A DNA stretch of 64,000 nucleotides from assembly GCA_013416455.1 (NCBI GenBank), contig JACCES010000008.1:1-64000 (forward strand), in the 5' to 3' direction. How positions within the stretch are numbered: the stretch's first letter is position 1; each line of letters opens with the position of its first letter. Source of the DNA: Alcaligenaceae bacterium. Its GTDB lineage: Bacteria; Pseudomonadota; Gammaproteobacteria; Burkholderiales; Burkholderiaceae_B. Shown one piece after another: positions 9,526 through 18,099 of the stretch. The notes below the pieces were generated by a model. The model had not been told where the DNA came from. It searched no databases and saw only the letters and a program-made list of their open reading frames with translations. A program made the translations under genes and the position numbers.

Positions 9526-10074
9526 ATGAAGATTGAAAGGCCCCAACCCACCCGAGCCGATGCCGCCCTGTTGCGAAATACGGTCCTGAAACTGACCGCC
9601 GCCACACGGATTTTCACCGTGGGCGTGGTGGTCGTCGCCGCCCTGATCTGGTGGTCCCTGCTGCACCGCGTGATCGCCTTCGGCAAGGGGCTGGACTACA
9701 GCGGCCTGCAGGCACTCGGCGGGCAGGTCGTCACGCTCGTCGAGCAGTACAACCCGTTCTTCTGGTGGGCGATCGTTGCGCTATGCACACTTATTATTGC
9801 GTATTTCCTTTATGGCTTCGTCGAAGCCATGAACCGCCGGGCCAGCGCCCGCCGGGTCAGCGCTGATATCGTCGCCGTCCTGGCGAGCCGGCTTTCCCCC
9901 GCCGCGGTCCAGGTCGTGCACTGGAGCTGGCAGAACCGCCGCGAACCCATTACCGTGGGGGTTTTGCAACGCGCCCAGCGCGAGCTGCAAAGCGGGCGGG
10001 CCGCGCAGATCGAGCTTGCGGAACGGCATGCCGCCCTGCTGGACACGGCGCTGGTGACGCCTTCCGATAATTGA
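9526..10074 (+). CDS. Hypothetical two-helix membrane protein
   Basis: I do not recognise this 182-residue protein. The start ATG 9526 follows GGAAAG; an upstream in-frame ATG lies inside rpoN and is less likely. Two transmembrane segments are visible, ATRIFTVGVVVVAALIWWSLL at about residues 26-46 and FFWWAIVALCTLIIAYFLYGF at about 86-106. A basic cytoplasmic C-terminal part of about 75 residues follows, ending in a helical RAAQIELAERHAALL region. It diverges from rpoN with a 17-base gap. Confidence 0.75.
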   Translation: MKIERPQPTRADAALLRNTVLKLTAATRIFTVGVVVVAALIWWSLLHRVIAFGKGLDYSGLQALGGQVVTLVEQYNPFFWWAIVALCTLIIAYFLYGFVEAMNRRASARRVSADIVAVLASRLSPAAVQVVHWSWQNRREPITVGVLQRAQRELQSGRAAQIELAERHAALLDTALVTPSDN

Positions 10075-10183
10075 CCACGGGCCCAGGCGCAAGCCTCTCC
10101 ACCGCGACGTGGGCAAGCTCCGGTCGGCAGGCCGGTGTTCTTCACCATTGCAAATTCCGCGGATTTATGGTCGACTAACGGTT

Positions 10184-10333
10184 ATGAATTCGTTCCACGC
10201 AGCCCCTTCCCATACCGCCACCGGCCCGCAGGCCGGTGCGGGGCTGCGTGTTCCGGGGGCCGCTCAGGCCGCCCGCACGCCCCTCCTCCCCCTCTCGCTT
10301 CTCCTTCTACTACCGATCGGTTGCCGGGCCTAG
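10184..10333 (+). CDS. leuL: Leucine leader peptide of the leuA attenuator
   Basis: This 49-codon reading frame ends in TPLLPLSLLLLLPIGCRA. Eight leucine codons fall within eleven codons, including five in a row (CTT CTC CTT CTA CTA) with two CTA codons that are rare in this GC-rich DNA. It lies 123 bases before leuA on the same strand. Leucine-rich leader peptides that stall the ribosome under leucine starvation and thereby prevent termination are known upstream of leu genes in proteobacteria. Several hairpins can be drawn between 10320 and 10403, where a TTTTT run ends, but I could not settle the attenuator fold. The start codon is uncertain. Confidence 0.6.
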   Translation: MNSFHAAPSHTATGPQAGAGLRVPGAAQAARTPLLPLSLLLLLPIGCRA

Positions 10334-10398
10334 CGTCCCGTGGCAGTTCGGCAGCCCCATTCCGGCCACTTTTCCGTATCGCCGTCCTGGCGCGCGCG

Positions 10399-10403
10399 TT
10401 TTT
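10399..10403 (+). terminator. T-run of the proposed leu attenuator
   Basis: TTTTT follows a GC-rich segment with a short CGCC/GGCG stem at 10380-10392. If the leader peptide works by attenuation, this is the only T-run between it and leuA where the terminator could end. The stem is weak and not contiguous with the T-run. Confidence 0.3.
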
Positions 10404-10456
10404 CCCGGCCGCGGCGATAGCGTCACATTCCCAGACTGAAAAGAATCAGGTGCACC

Positions 10457-12160
10457 ATGATCCCGAATCCCGCTGAAAAATACCGCCCGTTCGTCGCGTT
10501 CGACCGCGATTTCTCCGAACGGACCTGGCCGAGCAAACGCATCACCCGTCCTCCCATCTGGATGAGCACCGACCTGCGCGATGGCAACCAATCGCTCATC
10601 GAGCCCATGAGCGTCGAACGCAAACTGCGTTTCTTCAATCAACTGGTGAAGATCGGCCTCAAGGAAATCGAAGTCGGCTTTCCGTCCGCATCGCAGACCG
10701 ACTTCGACTTCGTGCGCAAGCTGGTCGACGAAAAACGCATCCCGGACGACGTCACCATCATCGTGCTGACCCAGTCGCGCGAAGACCTGATCCGCCGCAC
10801 GGTGGAATCCTGCGCCGGGGCCAAGACGGCCATGGTGCACTTGTACAACGCCTGCGCCCCGGCATTCCGCAAGATCGTCTTCAACATGAGCAAGGAAGAG
10901 GTCATACAGATCGCCGTCGACGGCACGCGCCTGGTCAAGCAGTTCACCGCCGAGCATCCCGAAACGCAATGGCGCTACGAATACTCCCCAGAAGTATTCA
11001 GCACCACCGAACCGGAATTCGCGCTGGCCGCTTGCCACGCGGTCATGGACGTCTGGCAGCCCACGCCCGCCGACCCCATCATCTTCAACCTGCCCGCCAC
11101 GGTCGAGGCGACCACGCCGAACATGTACGCCGACCAGATCGAGTGGATGCACAACAATCTGCGCAACCGCGATTCCGTCATTCTGAGCGTGCACCCCCAC
11201 AATGACCGAGGCACCGCCGTGGCCGCCGCCGAGCTTGCCGTGATGGCCGGCGCCGACCGCATCGAAGGCTGCCTGTTCGGCAACGGCGAACGCACCGGCA
11301 ACGTCTGCCTGGTCACGCTGGCCATGAATCTGTACACCCAGGGCGTGCACCCCGGCCTGGATTTTTCAGACATCGATGAAGTCCGCCGCTGCGTGGAATA
11401 CTGCAACCAGCTGCCGGTGCACCCGCGCCACCCCTATGCCGGCGATCTGGTCTTCACGGCCTTCTCGGGCTCGCATCAAGACGCCATCAAGAAAGGATTC
11501 GCGCAGCAGAAGGCCGACGCGCTCTGGGAAGTGCCCTATCTGCCCATCGACCCGGCCGACGTGGGCCGCAGCTACGATGCCGTGATCCGCGTGAACAGCC
11601 AGTCCGGCAAGGGCGGCGTATCCTATCTGCTGGAACAGGAACACGGCCTGGTCCTCCCGCGCCGCCTGCAGATCGAGTTCAGCCGCGCCATTCAGCGCGT
11701 CACCGATGAAACCGGCAGCGAAGTCACCGCGTCCGCCGTCTACGACATCTTCAACAGGGAATACCTCGAACAGCAGGCCCCCTGGAAACTGGTGCGCCAC
11801 CGCATCACCGGCGACGCCAAGCCGGGCACCGGCAAGCAGTTCGAGATCGAAGTCGAGCTGGAACACAACGGCGAGACCCGCAAGCTGACCGGCAAGGGCG
11901 ACGGCGCCATCGCCGCGTTCGTGAATGCCCTGGAAGGCTCCATCAAAATCATGGACTATCACGAGCACGCCATCGGCACCGGCACGGACACGCGCGCCGC
12001 CTGCTACATCGAGGTCCGCATCGGCGACGCCCCCACGGGCTTCGGCGTCGGCATCCACGGCGACATCGTGACCGCCTCCTTCCTCGCCATCCTGAGCGCC
12101 GTCAACCGCCACGAAAGCAATGCCGTGGCGCCCGCCACGCAGGACGCCGTCACTGCCTGA
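10457..12160 (+). CDS. leuA: 2-isopropylmalate synthase (long form)
   Basis: LeuA condenses acetyl-CoA with 2-oxoisovalerate in the first committed step of leucine synthesis. The 567-residue protein is the long LeuA form. The catalytic TIM barrel has [15 protein letters not shown] near residues 35-49 and the metal-binding HPHND ([11 protein letters not shown]). The C-terminal LeuA dimer/regulatory domain, starting near residue 440, provides feedback inhibition by leucine in known enzymes. The gene is preceded by a leucine-rich leader, so control is probably both transcriptional and allosteric. A strong GC hairpin follows. Confidence 0.97.
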   Translation: MIPNPAEKYRPFVAFDRDFSERTWPSKRITRPPIWMSTDLRDGNQSLIEPMSVERKLRFFNQLVKIGLKEIEVGFPSASQTDFDFVRKLVDEKRIPDDVTIIVLTQSREDLIRRTVESCAGAKTAMVHLYNACAPAFRKIVFNMSKEEVIQIAVDGTRLVKQFTAEHPETQWRYEYSPEVFSTTEPEFALAACHAVMDVWQPTPADPIIFNLPATVEATTPNMYADQIEWMHNNLRNRDSVILSVHPHNDRGTAVAAAELAVMAGADRIEGCLFGNGERTGNVCLVTLAMNLYTQGVHPGLDFSDIDEVRRCVEYCNQLPVHPRHPYAGDLVFTAFSGSHQDAIKKGFAQQKADALWEVPYLPIDPADVGRSYDAVIRVNSQSGKGGVSYLLEQEHGLVLPRRLQIEFSRAIQRVTDETGSEVTASAVYDIFNREYLEQQAPWKLVRHRITGDAKPGTGKQFEIEVELEHNGETRKLTGKGDGAIAAFVNALEGSIKIMDYHEHAIGTGTDTRAACYIEVRIGDAPTGFGVGIHGDIVTASFLAILSAVNRHESNAVAPATQDAVTA

Positions 12161-12181
12161 TCCCGCGGCATCGCTGTTCCT

Positions 12182-12205
12182 CCCGCCGGCCCGCGCGCCG
12201 GCGGG
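12182..12205 (+). terminator. Hairpin after leuA
   Basis: A 9-bp perfect stem, CCCGCCGGC / GCCGGCGGG with a six-base loop, lies 22 bases after the leuA stop. The downstream CTTGTT is only weakly T-rich. Confidence 0.5.
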
Positions 12206-12324
12206 CGCGCTTGTTGCGCCGCACAGCCGTCTTACCTATCATTGGCTTTCTTCACAGGGGTAATATCGCCAGTGTCGCGGCCCCGGGGCCGGAAGCCGCT
12301 GAAAAGAGGTACAGGTAGGCAAAG

Positions 12325-13134
12325 TTGGATAACGAAAAGCAATCCGGAAATCCGGCCGGCACGCCCGGAACGCCTGTGAAGGCGGACAAAACACCAGCCA
12401 GCCAGACCCTGATGCGCGGTCTGGACATCATCGAGGCGGTCTCGGCGGGCGTGCGGGACATCGCCGATCTTGCCGAGCGCACCGGCATGACCTACAGCAC
12501 CGCCCACCGCATCCTGTCCGCGCTGCAAGCGCGCCACTACATCACCCGCGACCCGGTCCGCGGCTACCGGCTGGGCCGAAAAATGCTGGAACTGGGCTAT
12601 CGCGCCTACTCTCAGATCGACCTGACCCGGCTCGCCCATCCCCTGCTCGAACGGCTGGCGCGTGAAACTTCCGACACCGTCCACCTCGGCTATGCCGAAC
12701 AGGATCAGGTCATCTATCTGGACAAGATCGCCAGCCGCCGCGCCGTCGAAATCAGTTCACGCATCGGCGGCAGCAAGCCGCTGATTTCCACAGGGATAGG
12801 CAAGGCGCTGCTGCTGGATGCGGACGAAGCGGAATGGCGCCAGGTCTACGAGCGCAACGCGCATCTGCTGCGCGAACCCTGCACACTGGAACAATGGCTG
12901 CAGACCATGCGCAACTATTCGGGCAACGGCTATTCGTATGATCTGGGCGAGGATGAGCAATCCATCCGCTGCGTGGCGGCGCCCGTGCGCGACCATAGCG
13001 GCCGCATCATCGCGGCCATCAGTGTATCGAGCACGCTCGAATACATGAGCCCGGGGCGCATGAGCAGACTGGCGCCCAGCGTCCTGAAGACGGCAAAGCA
13101 GATCAGCGCGGAACTGGGCGCGGCAGGCGACTGA
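12325..13134 (+). CDS. IclR-family transcriptional regulator
   Basis: This is a 269-residue IclR-type regulator. The winged helix covers about residues 28-85 (MRGLDIIEAVSAGVRDIADLAERTGMTYSTAHRILSAL) and the effector-binding GAF-like domain about 100-265. The start appears to be TTG 12325 after AGGTAGG; the next ATG at 12412 would cut into the first helix of the DNA-binding domain. It converges on the FAD-linked dehydrogenase gene, with which it shares a long hairpin. I infer that it controls that gene and the TRAP operon beyond; a palindrome lies at their shared promoter region. Confidence 0.88.
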   Translation: MDNEKQSGNPAGTPGTPVKADKTPASQTLMRGLDIIEAVSAGVRDIADLAERTGMTYSTAHRILSALQARHYITRDPVRGYRLGRKMLELGYRAYSQIDLTRLAHPLLERLARETSDTVHLGYAEQDQVIYLDKIASRRAVEISSRIGGSKPLISTGIGKALLLDADEAEWRQVYERNAHLLREPCTLEQWLQTMRNYSGNGYSYDLGEDEQSIRCVAAPVRDHSGRIIAAISVSSTLEYMSPGRMSRLAPSVLKTAKQISAELGAAGD

Positions 13135-13136
13135 GC

Positions 13137-13183
13137 GGGCGGGTTCCGCGCCGCGCGCGGCCGGCGGGGCGCGGAACCCGCCC
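13137..13183. terminator. Bidirectional hairpin between iclR and the FAD dehydrogenase
   Basis: A 16-bp perfect stem (GGGCGGGTTCCGCGCC and its complement) with a 15-base loop fills the space between the two convergent stop codons. It has no T-run, so it may act as a block or with Rho. Confidence 0.5.
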
Positions 13184-13203
13184 CGGACGACGGGCCGCGG
13201 GCC

Positions 13204-14802
13204 TCATCCGTCGACGATCTTGCCGGGATTCATGATGCCGTGCGGGTCGACCGCTCGCTTCATGCGCCGGATCAGTTCGATTTCCGCCGGGCCGCGGCTA
13301 TGGCCCAGATATGGCTTCTTGTGGATGCCTATGCCGTGCTCCGCCGACACCGACCCGCCCAGTTCGCGGGTCACGGCATAGAAGGCGTCCTCCACCGCGC
13401 GCTCGGTGCGGCGGTTGTCATCCGGCAGCGGGCCGACCACGATATGGACGTTGCCATCGCCGACATGGCCGAAGTACATGGCCTGAAGGCCCGCGAACCG
13501 CCGCGCCATCACTTCGCGCAGGCGCTCCACGCAGTCGCCGATGCGCGAGATGGGAAAGGACACATCGAAGTTGATGGTGGGCGCATAGGCATTGAGCATC
13601 TCGGCGATGGAGTCGCGCAGCGCCCAGAAATCCTCGGCGTCGGCGTGGGACTGCGCAACCGCCGCGTCCAACGCCCAGCCCTGTTCCAGCGCATGTTCCA
13701 GCACCGACTCGAAGCGCCCGGCGTTTTCATCCGGGTCGGCGGACTGCATGTCCATCAGAACGTAGACCGGATAGTCGGGCGCCAGCGGCGCGCGTATGCC
13801 GCCCACCGTTGTAGCCGAACGGTAGTAGTCGGCCCACATGACCTCGAAAGCGCTCACCAGGCCCGACAAGCGTTGCTGGGCGTGCCTGAGCAGTTGAACC
13901 ACAGCGCCGAAGCCCGTGAGTGCGATCAAGGCGGTATTGGCGCCCTTCACGCCCGCGTGCAGCCGCATGACCGCGCGCGTGATCACTCCCATGGTGCCTT
14001 CGGTGCCGATGAACAGCCCCTTGAGATCCGGCCCGGCATTGTTCTTGACCATCTTGTTCATCATCGGAAGCACAGTGCCGTCGGCCAGCACGATCTCCAG
14101 GCCCAGCACGAGGTCGCGCGCCATGCCGTAGCGGATGACCCGGTTGCCGCCCGCATTGGTCGCAATGTTGCCGCCGATCTGGCAGGAGCCGCGCGCGCCG
14201 AGATCCAGCGCAAAGAAGAAACCGGCTTCGTGCGCGGCTTCCTGGATAGCCTGCAGGGGTGTGCCCGCCAATACCGTAACGGTGGCCGACGCCGCGTCGA
14301 TTTCCTCGATGCCGCTCATGCGTTCCAGCGAGATCACCACGGCGCCGCTCGCAGGCACCGCCCCACCCGCCAGCCCTGTCAACCCACCCTGAGGCACCAC
14401 GGGCCAGCGATGAGCGTGGCAGACAGCCAGGGCGCGGGAAACTTCCTCTGTGGAACGCGGGCGCAGAACGGCCAGCGGCATTCCCCCGCGCTCGCCGCTC
14501 CAGTCGCGCAGGTACTTGTCGCTGATGCCGGCGCCCGTGAGAACCCCGGCATTGCCAAGCGCATCTTCGAGCGCGGTAAGCAAGGGAAGCTCTGAACAAG
14601 TCCTAGCGCCGCATGCATCTGTGGATTCGGGCGGTCTGCTTCGTTGCAAATGCTCGCGATAGCTACGGCTATCGCTGCGCTTTGCGCCTCGCATCCCATC
14701 CCGACCCACAGCGCCTGCTTTCCGCTCGACTTGTTCAGAGCTTCCCAAGGCCCCGGCGTTCCCGGGAGTGTCGCCCGCCATGGGCTCTGGGTGAACGGAC
14801 AT
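13204..14802 (-). CDS. FAD-linked D-2-hydroxyacid dehydrogenase with an in-frame 55-residue insertion
   Basis: This is a GlcD/D-lactate-dehydrogenase-type flavoprotein that oxidises a 2-hydroxyacid to a 2-oxoacid. The FAD-binding segment is VVPQGGLTGLAGGAVP. The C-terminal domain has YFGHVGDGNVHI and SAEHGIGIHKKPYL, both typical of the family. The start ATG 14802 has AAGGAG nine bases upstream. Residues 20-74 are encoded by a palindromic mobile element; without it and its target duplication the protein would read NAGALLTALEDALG and have 477 residues, a normal length. The frame stays open through the insertion, so the product is probably made with an extended N-terminus. The gene diverges from the TRAP operon. 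Confidence 0.88.
   Translation of the reverse strand: MSVHPEPMAGDTPGNAGALGSSEQVERKAGAVGRDGMRGAKRSDSRSYREHLQRSRPPESTDACGARTCSELPLLTALEDALGNAGVLTGAGISDKYLRDWSGERGGMPLAVLRPRSTEEVSRALAVCHAHRWPVVPQGGLTGLAGGAVPASGAVVISLERMSGIEEIDAASATVTVLAGTPLQAIQEAAHEAGFFFALDLGARGSCQIGGNIATNAGGNRVIRYGMARDLVLGLEIVLADGTVLPMMNKMVKNNAGPDLKGLFIGTEGTMGVITRAVMRLHAGVKGANTALIALTGFGAVVQLLRHAQQRLSGLVSAFEVMWADYYRSATTVGGIRAPLAPDYPVYVLMDMQSADPDENAGRFESVLEHALEQGWALDAAVAQSHADAEDFWALRDSIAEMLNAYAPTINFDVSFPISRIGDCVERLREVMARRFAGLQAMYFGHVGDGNVHIVVGPLPDDNRRTERAVEDAFYAVTRELGGSVSAEHGIGIHKKPYLGHSRGPAEIELIRRMKRAVDPHGIMNPGKIVDG
14584..14746. mobile_element. MITE-like palindromic element inserted in frame
   Basis: The element is bounded by perfect 19-bp inverted repeats, GGGAAGCTCTGAACAAGTC at 14584-14602 and its complement at 14728-14746. 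The interior continues as an imperfect palindrome to a central CGATAGC-TACG-GCTATCG (14657-14674), so one strand can fold end to end. CAAGG at 14581-14585 is repeated at 14746-14750 and is the likely 5-bp target duplication. It has no coding capacity of its own. Element plus duplication is 165 bp, exactly 55 codons. Confidence 0.8.
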
Positions 14803-14845
14803 ATCCGGAGGCTCCTTATGTTCACTGATCATATTCTGCTTAAAT

Positions 14846-14860
14846 TCTCAAATAATGAGA
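14846..14860. promoter_or_regulatory. Candidate operator palindrome upstream of the TRAP promoter
   Basis: TCTCA-AATAA-TGAGA is a perfect 5-bp inverted repeat in an AT-rich island between the divergent FAD dehydrogenase and dctP genes. It ends 14 bases before the -35 element of the dctP promoter, a position suited to an activator such as the IclR protein encoded at 12325. The link to IclR is inference. Confidence 0.4.
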
Positions 14861-14874
14861 TTAACATTCAACAA

Positions 14875-14903
14875 TTGAAAAAAATTTAACACGAATCTAC
14901 AAT
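14875..14903 (+). promoter_or_regulatory. Sigma70 promoter of the dctPQM-aldolase operon
   Basis: TTGAAA (14875-14880), a 17-base spacer and TACAAT (14898-14903) form a near-consensus promoter. It leaves a 5' leader of about 105 bases before dctP, which holds a 7-bp hairpin (CGCGGTG/CACCGCG, 14969-14986). Confidence 0.65.
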
Positions 14904-15016
14904 CCGCAGCGGGAATCCATCACCCGAGAGGTGACGGCCTTGCCTAAGCAACCATGCAGAACACGCGTCGCGGTGCCACCACCGCGGCATAGAAACAGCC
15001 CCGTGGAGATGACTCA

Positions 15017-16018
15017 ATGACACTTTCCCTACCCAAGAAATTCATCCGTTCCGCCGCACTAGCCATAGGCCTGTGCGCCATTGCCGCCGGCCCCGCGCTC
15101 GCCAAGGACAAACTGGTGCTGAAAGCCGGCCACGCCGCTTCCACCAGCAACACGGGCCACAAGGCTTTTGAATTCCTGGCCAAGGAACTGGCGGAAAAGA
15201 CCGACGGCCGCATCACCGTCGAGATCTTCCCCAGCTCGCAGCTGGGCAGCGAACGCGAGCTGGTCGAAAGCATCCAGCTGGGCAACGTCGACATGACTTT
15301 CATTTCCTCGGCGGTGCTGGGCAACTTCAACCCGGAATTCTTCGCCCTGGACATCCCCTTCATGTTCAAGGACCGTGAGGGCGTCTACCGCGTTCTGGAC
15401 GGCGAAATCGGCCAGAACCTGCTCGCCAGCCTCGAAAAAGTGGGCATCAAGGGCCTGGGATACTGGGAAAACGGCTTCCGCCAGCTCACCAACAACAAAA
15501 AGGTCATCAAATCGCCCGACGACCTCAAGGGCATGAAGATGCGCACCATGGAAAACGAGGTGCACATCGCCGCCTGGCGCGAAGAAGGCGCCAACCCGGC
15601 GCCGCTGGCATTCGGCGAACTGTTCACCGCCCTGCAGCAAGGCACGTTCGACGCCCAGGAAGGCCCCATCAACCTGTTCTATGACATGAAGTTCTACGAA
15701 GTCCAGAAGTTCATCAGCAAGACCAACCATGTGTATTCCCCATGGCCCGTGCTGATCAACCCGGATGTCTACCAGCGCATGAGCGACGCCGACCGGGCCA
15801 TTCTGGAAGAAGCCGTGGCCAAGACCACCGAGTACCAGCGCGATCTGGCCCGGAAAGCGGACGACGAGGCCGTCGCCGCCATGCCCGGCGTCACCATCAC
15901 CGAACTGACGCCTGAAGAACTGGCGGCCTTTTCCAGCCGCATGGGCCCGATCCACGACATGGTGAAGAAGCGTGTCGGCGCCGGCATCGTCGACGCGATC
16001 CTCGCGGAAGTGAACTGA
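15017..16018 (+). CDS. dctP: TRAP transporter substrate-binding protein DctP
   Basis: This 333-residue periplasmic receptor delivers a carboxylate-type solute to a TRAP transporter. A signal peptide ends near PALA|KDKL at residue 29. The DctP fold signatures AGHAASTSNTGHKAFEFLAKEL, FPSSQLGSERELVESIQLGNVDM and MKMRTMENEVH (with the substrate-clamping Arg) are present. It is the first gene of dctP-dctQ-dctM, followed by acetaldehyde dehydrogenase and aldolase genes, so the ligand is probably a hydroxy- or oxo-carboxylate that feeds that pathway. Confidence 0.94.
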   Translation: MTLSLPKKFIRSAALAIGLCAIAAGPALAKDKLVLKAGHAASTSNTGHKAFEFLAKELAEKTDGRITVEIFPSSQLGSERELVESIQLGNVDMTFISSAVLGNFNPEFFALDIPFMFKDREGVYRVLDGEIGQNLLASLEKVGIKGLGYWENGFRQLTNNKKVIKSPDDLKGMKMRTMENEVHIAAWREEGANPAPLAFGELFTALQQGTFDAQEGPINLFYDMKFYEVQKFISKTNHVYSPWPVLINPDVYQRMSDADRAILEEAVAKTTEYQRDLARKADDEAVAAMPGVTITELTPEELAAFSSRMGPIHDMVKKRVGAGIVDAILAEVN

Positions 16019-16022
16019 CGCC

Positions 16023-16130
16023 GCCGGGCTTTCAGCCCGGCAGGTTTCCAGAAAACAGATCCGCGCGGCGCGGCATGCCCATACCCAAGCCGCGCCGCGC
16101 ACCGGCTCGCGGGACGCCTCGTCGTCCCGC
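16023..16130 (+). other. Two intercistronic stem-loops between dctP and dctQ
   Basis: GCCGGGCT/AGCCCGGC with loop TTC (16023-16041) and GCGGGACG/CGTCCCGC with a six-base loop (16109-16130) occupy the 178-base gap after dctP. Such stems commonly protect the 3' end of receptor mRNA so that the binding protein is made in excess over the membrane subunits; that role is inferred here. Confidence 0.45.
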
Positions 16131-16196
16131 AGGCTGCGGCGTGCCGGCGGCGGCCCTCAAAACCGCTGCTCCGGGCCGCGCATCGGACCTCACATC

Positions 16197-16676
16197 ATGT
16201 TCAAGTTCCTAGACAATCATTTCGAAGAAATACTGATGGTATTTCTGCTGTCGCTCATGTCCGTCCTGATCGGCGCGCAGGTATTCATGCGCTACGTTCT
16301 GAACGACTCGCTGACCTGGTCGGAAGAATTGGCGCGCTACGCCTTCATCTGGGCCACTTACATCGGCGTCGCCTGCGCCGTCAAGCGCAACGCGCACATC
16401 TGCGTCGAAGCCGCCGTCACCAAGCTGCCCGCCCTCTACCAGCGCTATGCCGCCATCCTGTCCCACCTGCTGTTCATCGTGTTCGCGGTCATGGTGATGA
16501 AGGAAGGCTATGCGCTGACCGTGAAGATCTTTTCATTCGGGCAGAAGTCGTCGTCGATGGGCATTCCCATGGGCTGGATATACCTGGCGCCCACGGTCGG
16601 ATTCGGCCTGGTGATCCTGCGCCTGCTCCAGCGCATCGTCATTGAAGTCAAGACCATCCGCGGCGAGGTGCAATAA
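16197..16676 (+). CDS. dctQ: TRAP transporter small permease DctQ
   Basis: This 159-residue inner-membrane protein has the four-helix DctQ layout. The first helix follows a short cytoplasmic start (MFKFLDNHFEEILMVFLLSLMSVLIGAQVFMRYVL). The family motif SLTWSEELARYAFIWATYIG is at about residues 38-57. The stop codon overlaps the dctM start (TAATG), so the two are translationally coupled. Confidence 0.92.
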   Translation: MFKFLDNHFEEILMVFLLSLMSVLIGAQVFMRYVLNDSLTWSEELARYAFIWATYIGVACAVKRNAHICVEAAVTKLPALYQRYAAILSHLLFIVFAVMVMKEGYALTVKIFSFGQKSSSMGIPMGWIYLAPTVGFGLVILRLLQRIVIEVKTIRGEVQ

Positions 16677-17959
16677 TGGTTTCCCTATTGCTGTTCGGCT
16701 GCTTCCTCGCACTGCTGGTCGCCAGCGTCCCCATCGCCATCTCGCTGGGCCTGGCCTCGGCCGTCGCCCTGCTCTACAGCGGCAAGGTCAGCAGCACCTA
16801 TATCGCCCAGGGCCTGGTCACCTCCATCGATTCCTTCCCGCTGATGGCGGTGCCCTTCTTCATCCTGGCGGGCGACCTCATGGGCGTGGGCGGGCTGTCG
16901 CGCCGCCTGCTCGCCGTGGCCAACGTCTTCTTCGGCCGCTACACCGGCGGTCTGGCCATCATCGGCGTGGTCACCTGCATGTTCTTCGCGGCGATTTCCG
17001 GCTCCGGCCCCGCCACCGTGGCGGCCATCGGCGGCCTGCTGCTGCCGGCCATGGCGCGCGCCGGCTACGACAAGGGCTATTCGGTCGGCCTGCTGGCTTC
17101 CGCCGGCAGCCTGGGCATCATCATTCCGCCCAGCATCCCCATGATCATCTACGCGGTATCGGCCAACGTATCCATCACCCAAATGTTCCTGGCGGGCGTG
17201 ATTCCCGGCCTGCTGGTGGGCCTTGCGCTGATCGTCGTCGCCTATCTCAAGGCACGCAAGGAAGGCTATACCGGCAGTCGGGAACGCCATAGCGCCCAGG
17301 AGATCTGGGCGACGGTGTGGGATGCGAAATGGGCGCTGCTGGTACCCATCATCATCCTGGGCGGCATCTACGGCGGCGTGTTCACCCCCACGGAAGCGGC
17401 GGCGGTGGGCGTGATCTATGGCTTCGTCGTCGGCGTGTTCGTGCACAGGGAGATCAAACTCAAGGACTTGTACAACGTCATCGCCAATTCGGCGCTGACT
17501 TCGGCCACGGTCATCGTCATCGTCGGCACCGCCACCATCTTCGGGCGCATGCTGGCCATCGAACGCATCCCCTTCATGATCGCGGAGTACATCGTCAATC
17601 TGACCGAGAGCCCGATCCTGATCCTGCTGCTGATCAACATTCTGCTGCTGTTCGTAGGCATGTTCATGGAAACGCTGGCCGCCATCATCATCCTGGTGCC
17701 CATCCTGCTGCCGGTCGTCGTGGCCGTGGGCATCGACCCGGTGCACTTCGGCATCGTGATGATCGTCAACCTGGCCATTGGCATGGTTACGCCACCCGTG
17801 GGCGTCAACCTGTTCGTGGGAGCAAGGGTGGGCGGCACGACACTGGAAAAGGCCTCGGTCGGCGCGATTCCCTTCATCCTCGCGATGATCCTCGTGCTGC
17901 TGCTGATCACCTACGTGCCATGGCTGTCCCTGGCGCCCCTCAGCCTGATGGGCGGGTAG
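16676..17959 (+). CDS. dctM: TRAP transporter large permease DctM
   Basis: This 427-residue protein is the ion-coupled transport subunit, with about 12 membrane segments. Family signatures include PFFILAGDLMGVGGLSRRLL, GSGPATVAAIGGLLLPAMARAGYDKGYSVGLLASAGSLGIIIPPSIPMIIY and TPPVGVNLFVGA near the C-terminus. It is complete. Acetaldehyde dehydrogenase follows after 140 bases with no strong terminator between. Confidence 0.95.
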   Translation: MVSLLLFGCFLALLVASVPIAISLGLASAVALLYSGKVSSTYIAQGLVTSIDSFPLMAVPFFILAGDLMGVGGLSRRLLAVANVFFGRYTGGLAIIGVVTCMFFAAISGSGPATVAAIGGLLLPAMARAGYDKGYSVGLLASAGSLGIIIPPSIPMIIYAVSANVSITQMFLAGVIPGLLVGLALIVVAYLKARKEGYTGSRERHSAQEIWATVWDAKWALLVPIIILGGIYGGVFTPTEAAAVGVIYGFVVGVFVHREIKLKDLYNVIANSALTSATVIVIVGTATIFGRMLAIERIPFMIAEYIVNLTESPILILLLINILLLFVGMFMETLAAIIILVPILLPVVVAVGIDPVHFGIVMIVNLAIGMVTPPVGVNLFVGARVGGTTLEKASVGAIPFILAMILVLLLITYVPWLSLAPLSLMGG

Positions 17960-18099
17960 CAAAACCAAGCCGCCTTCTTTTCATCATGGAAGCCCTGGGC
18001 AAGCCGCACACCGCCGCGGATCGGGAAATCCGTGGCGCCGGCCCGCCGCCCGGCCTGCTCCAGGGCTGTCTTATCACTATCGCGTATCAGGAGTAAAAA

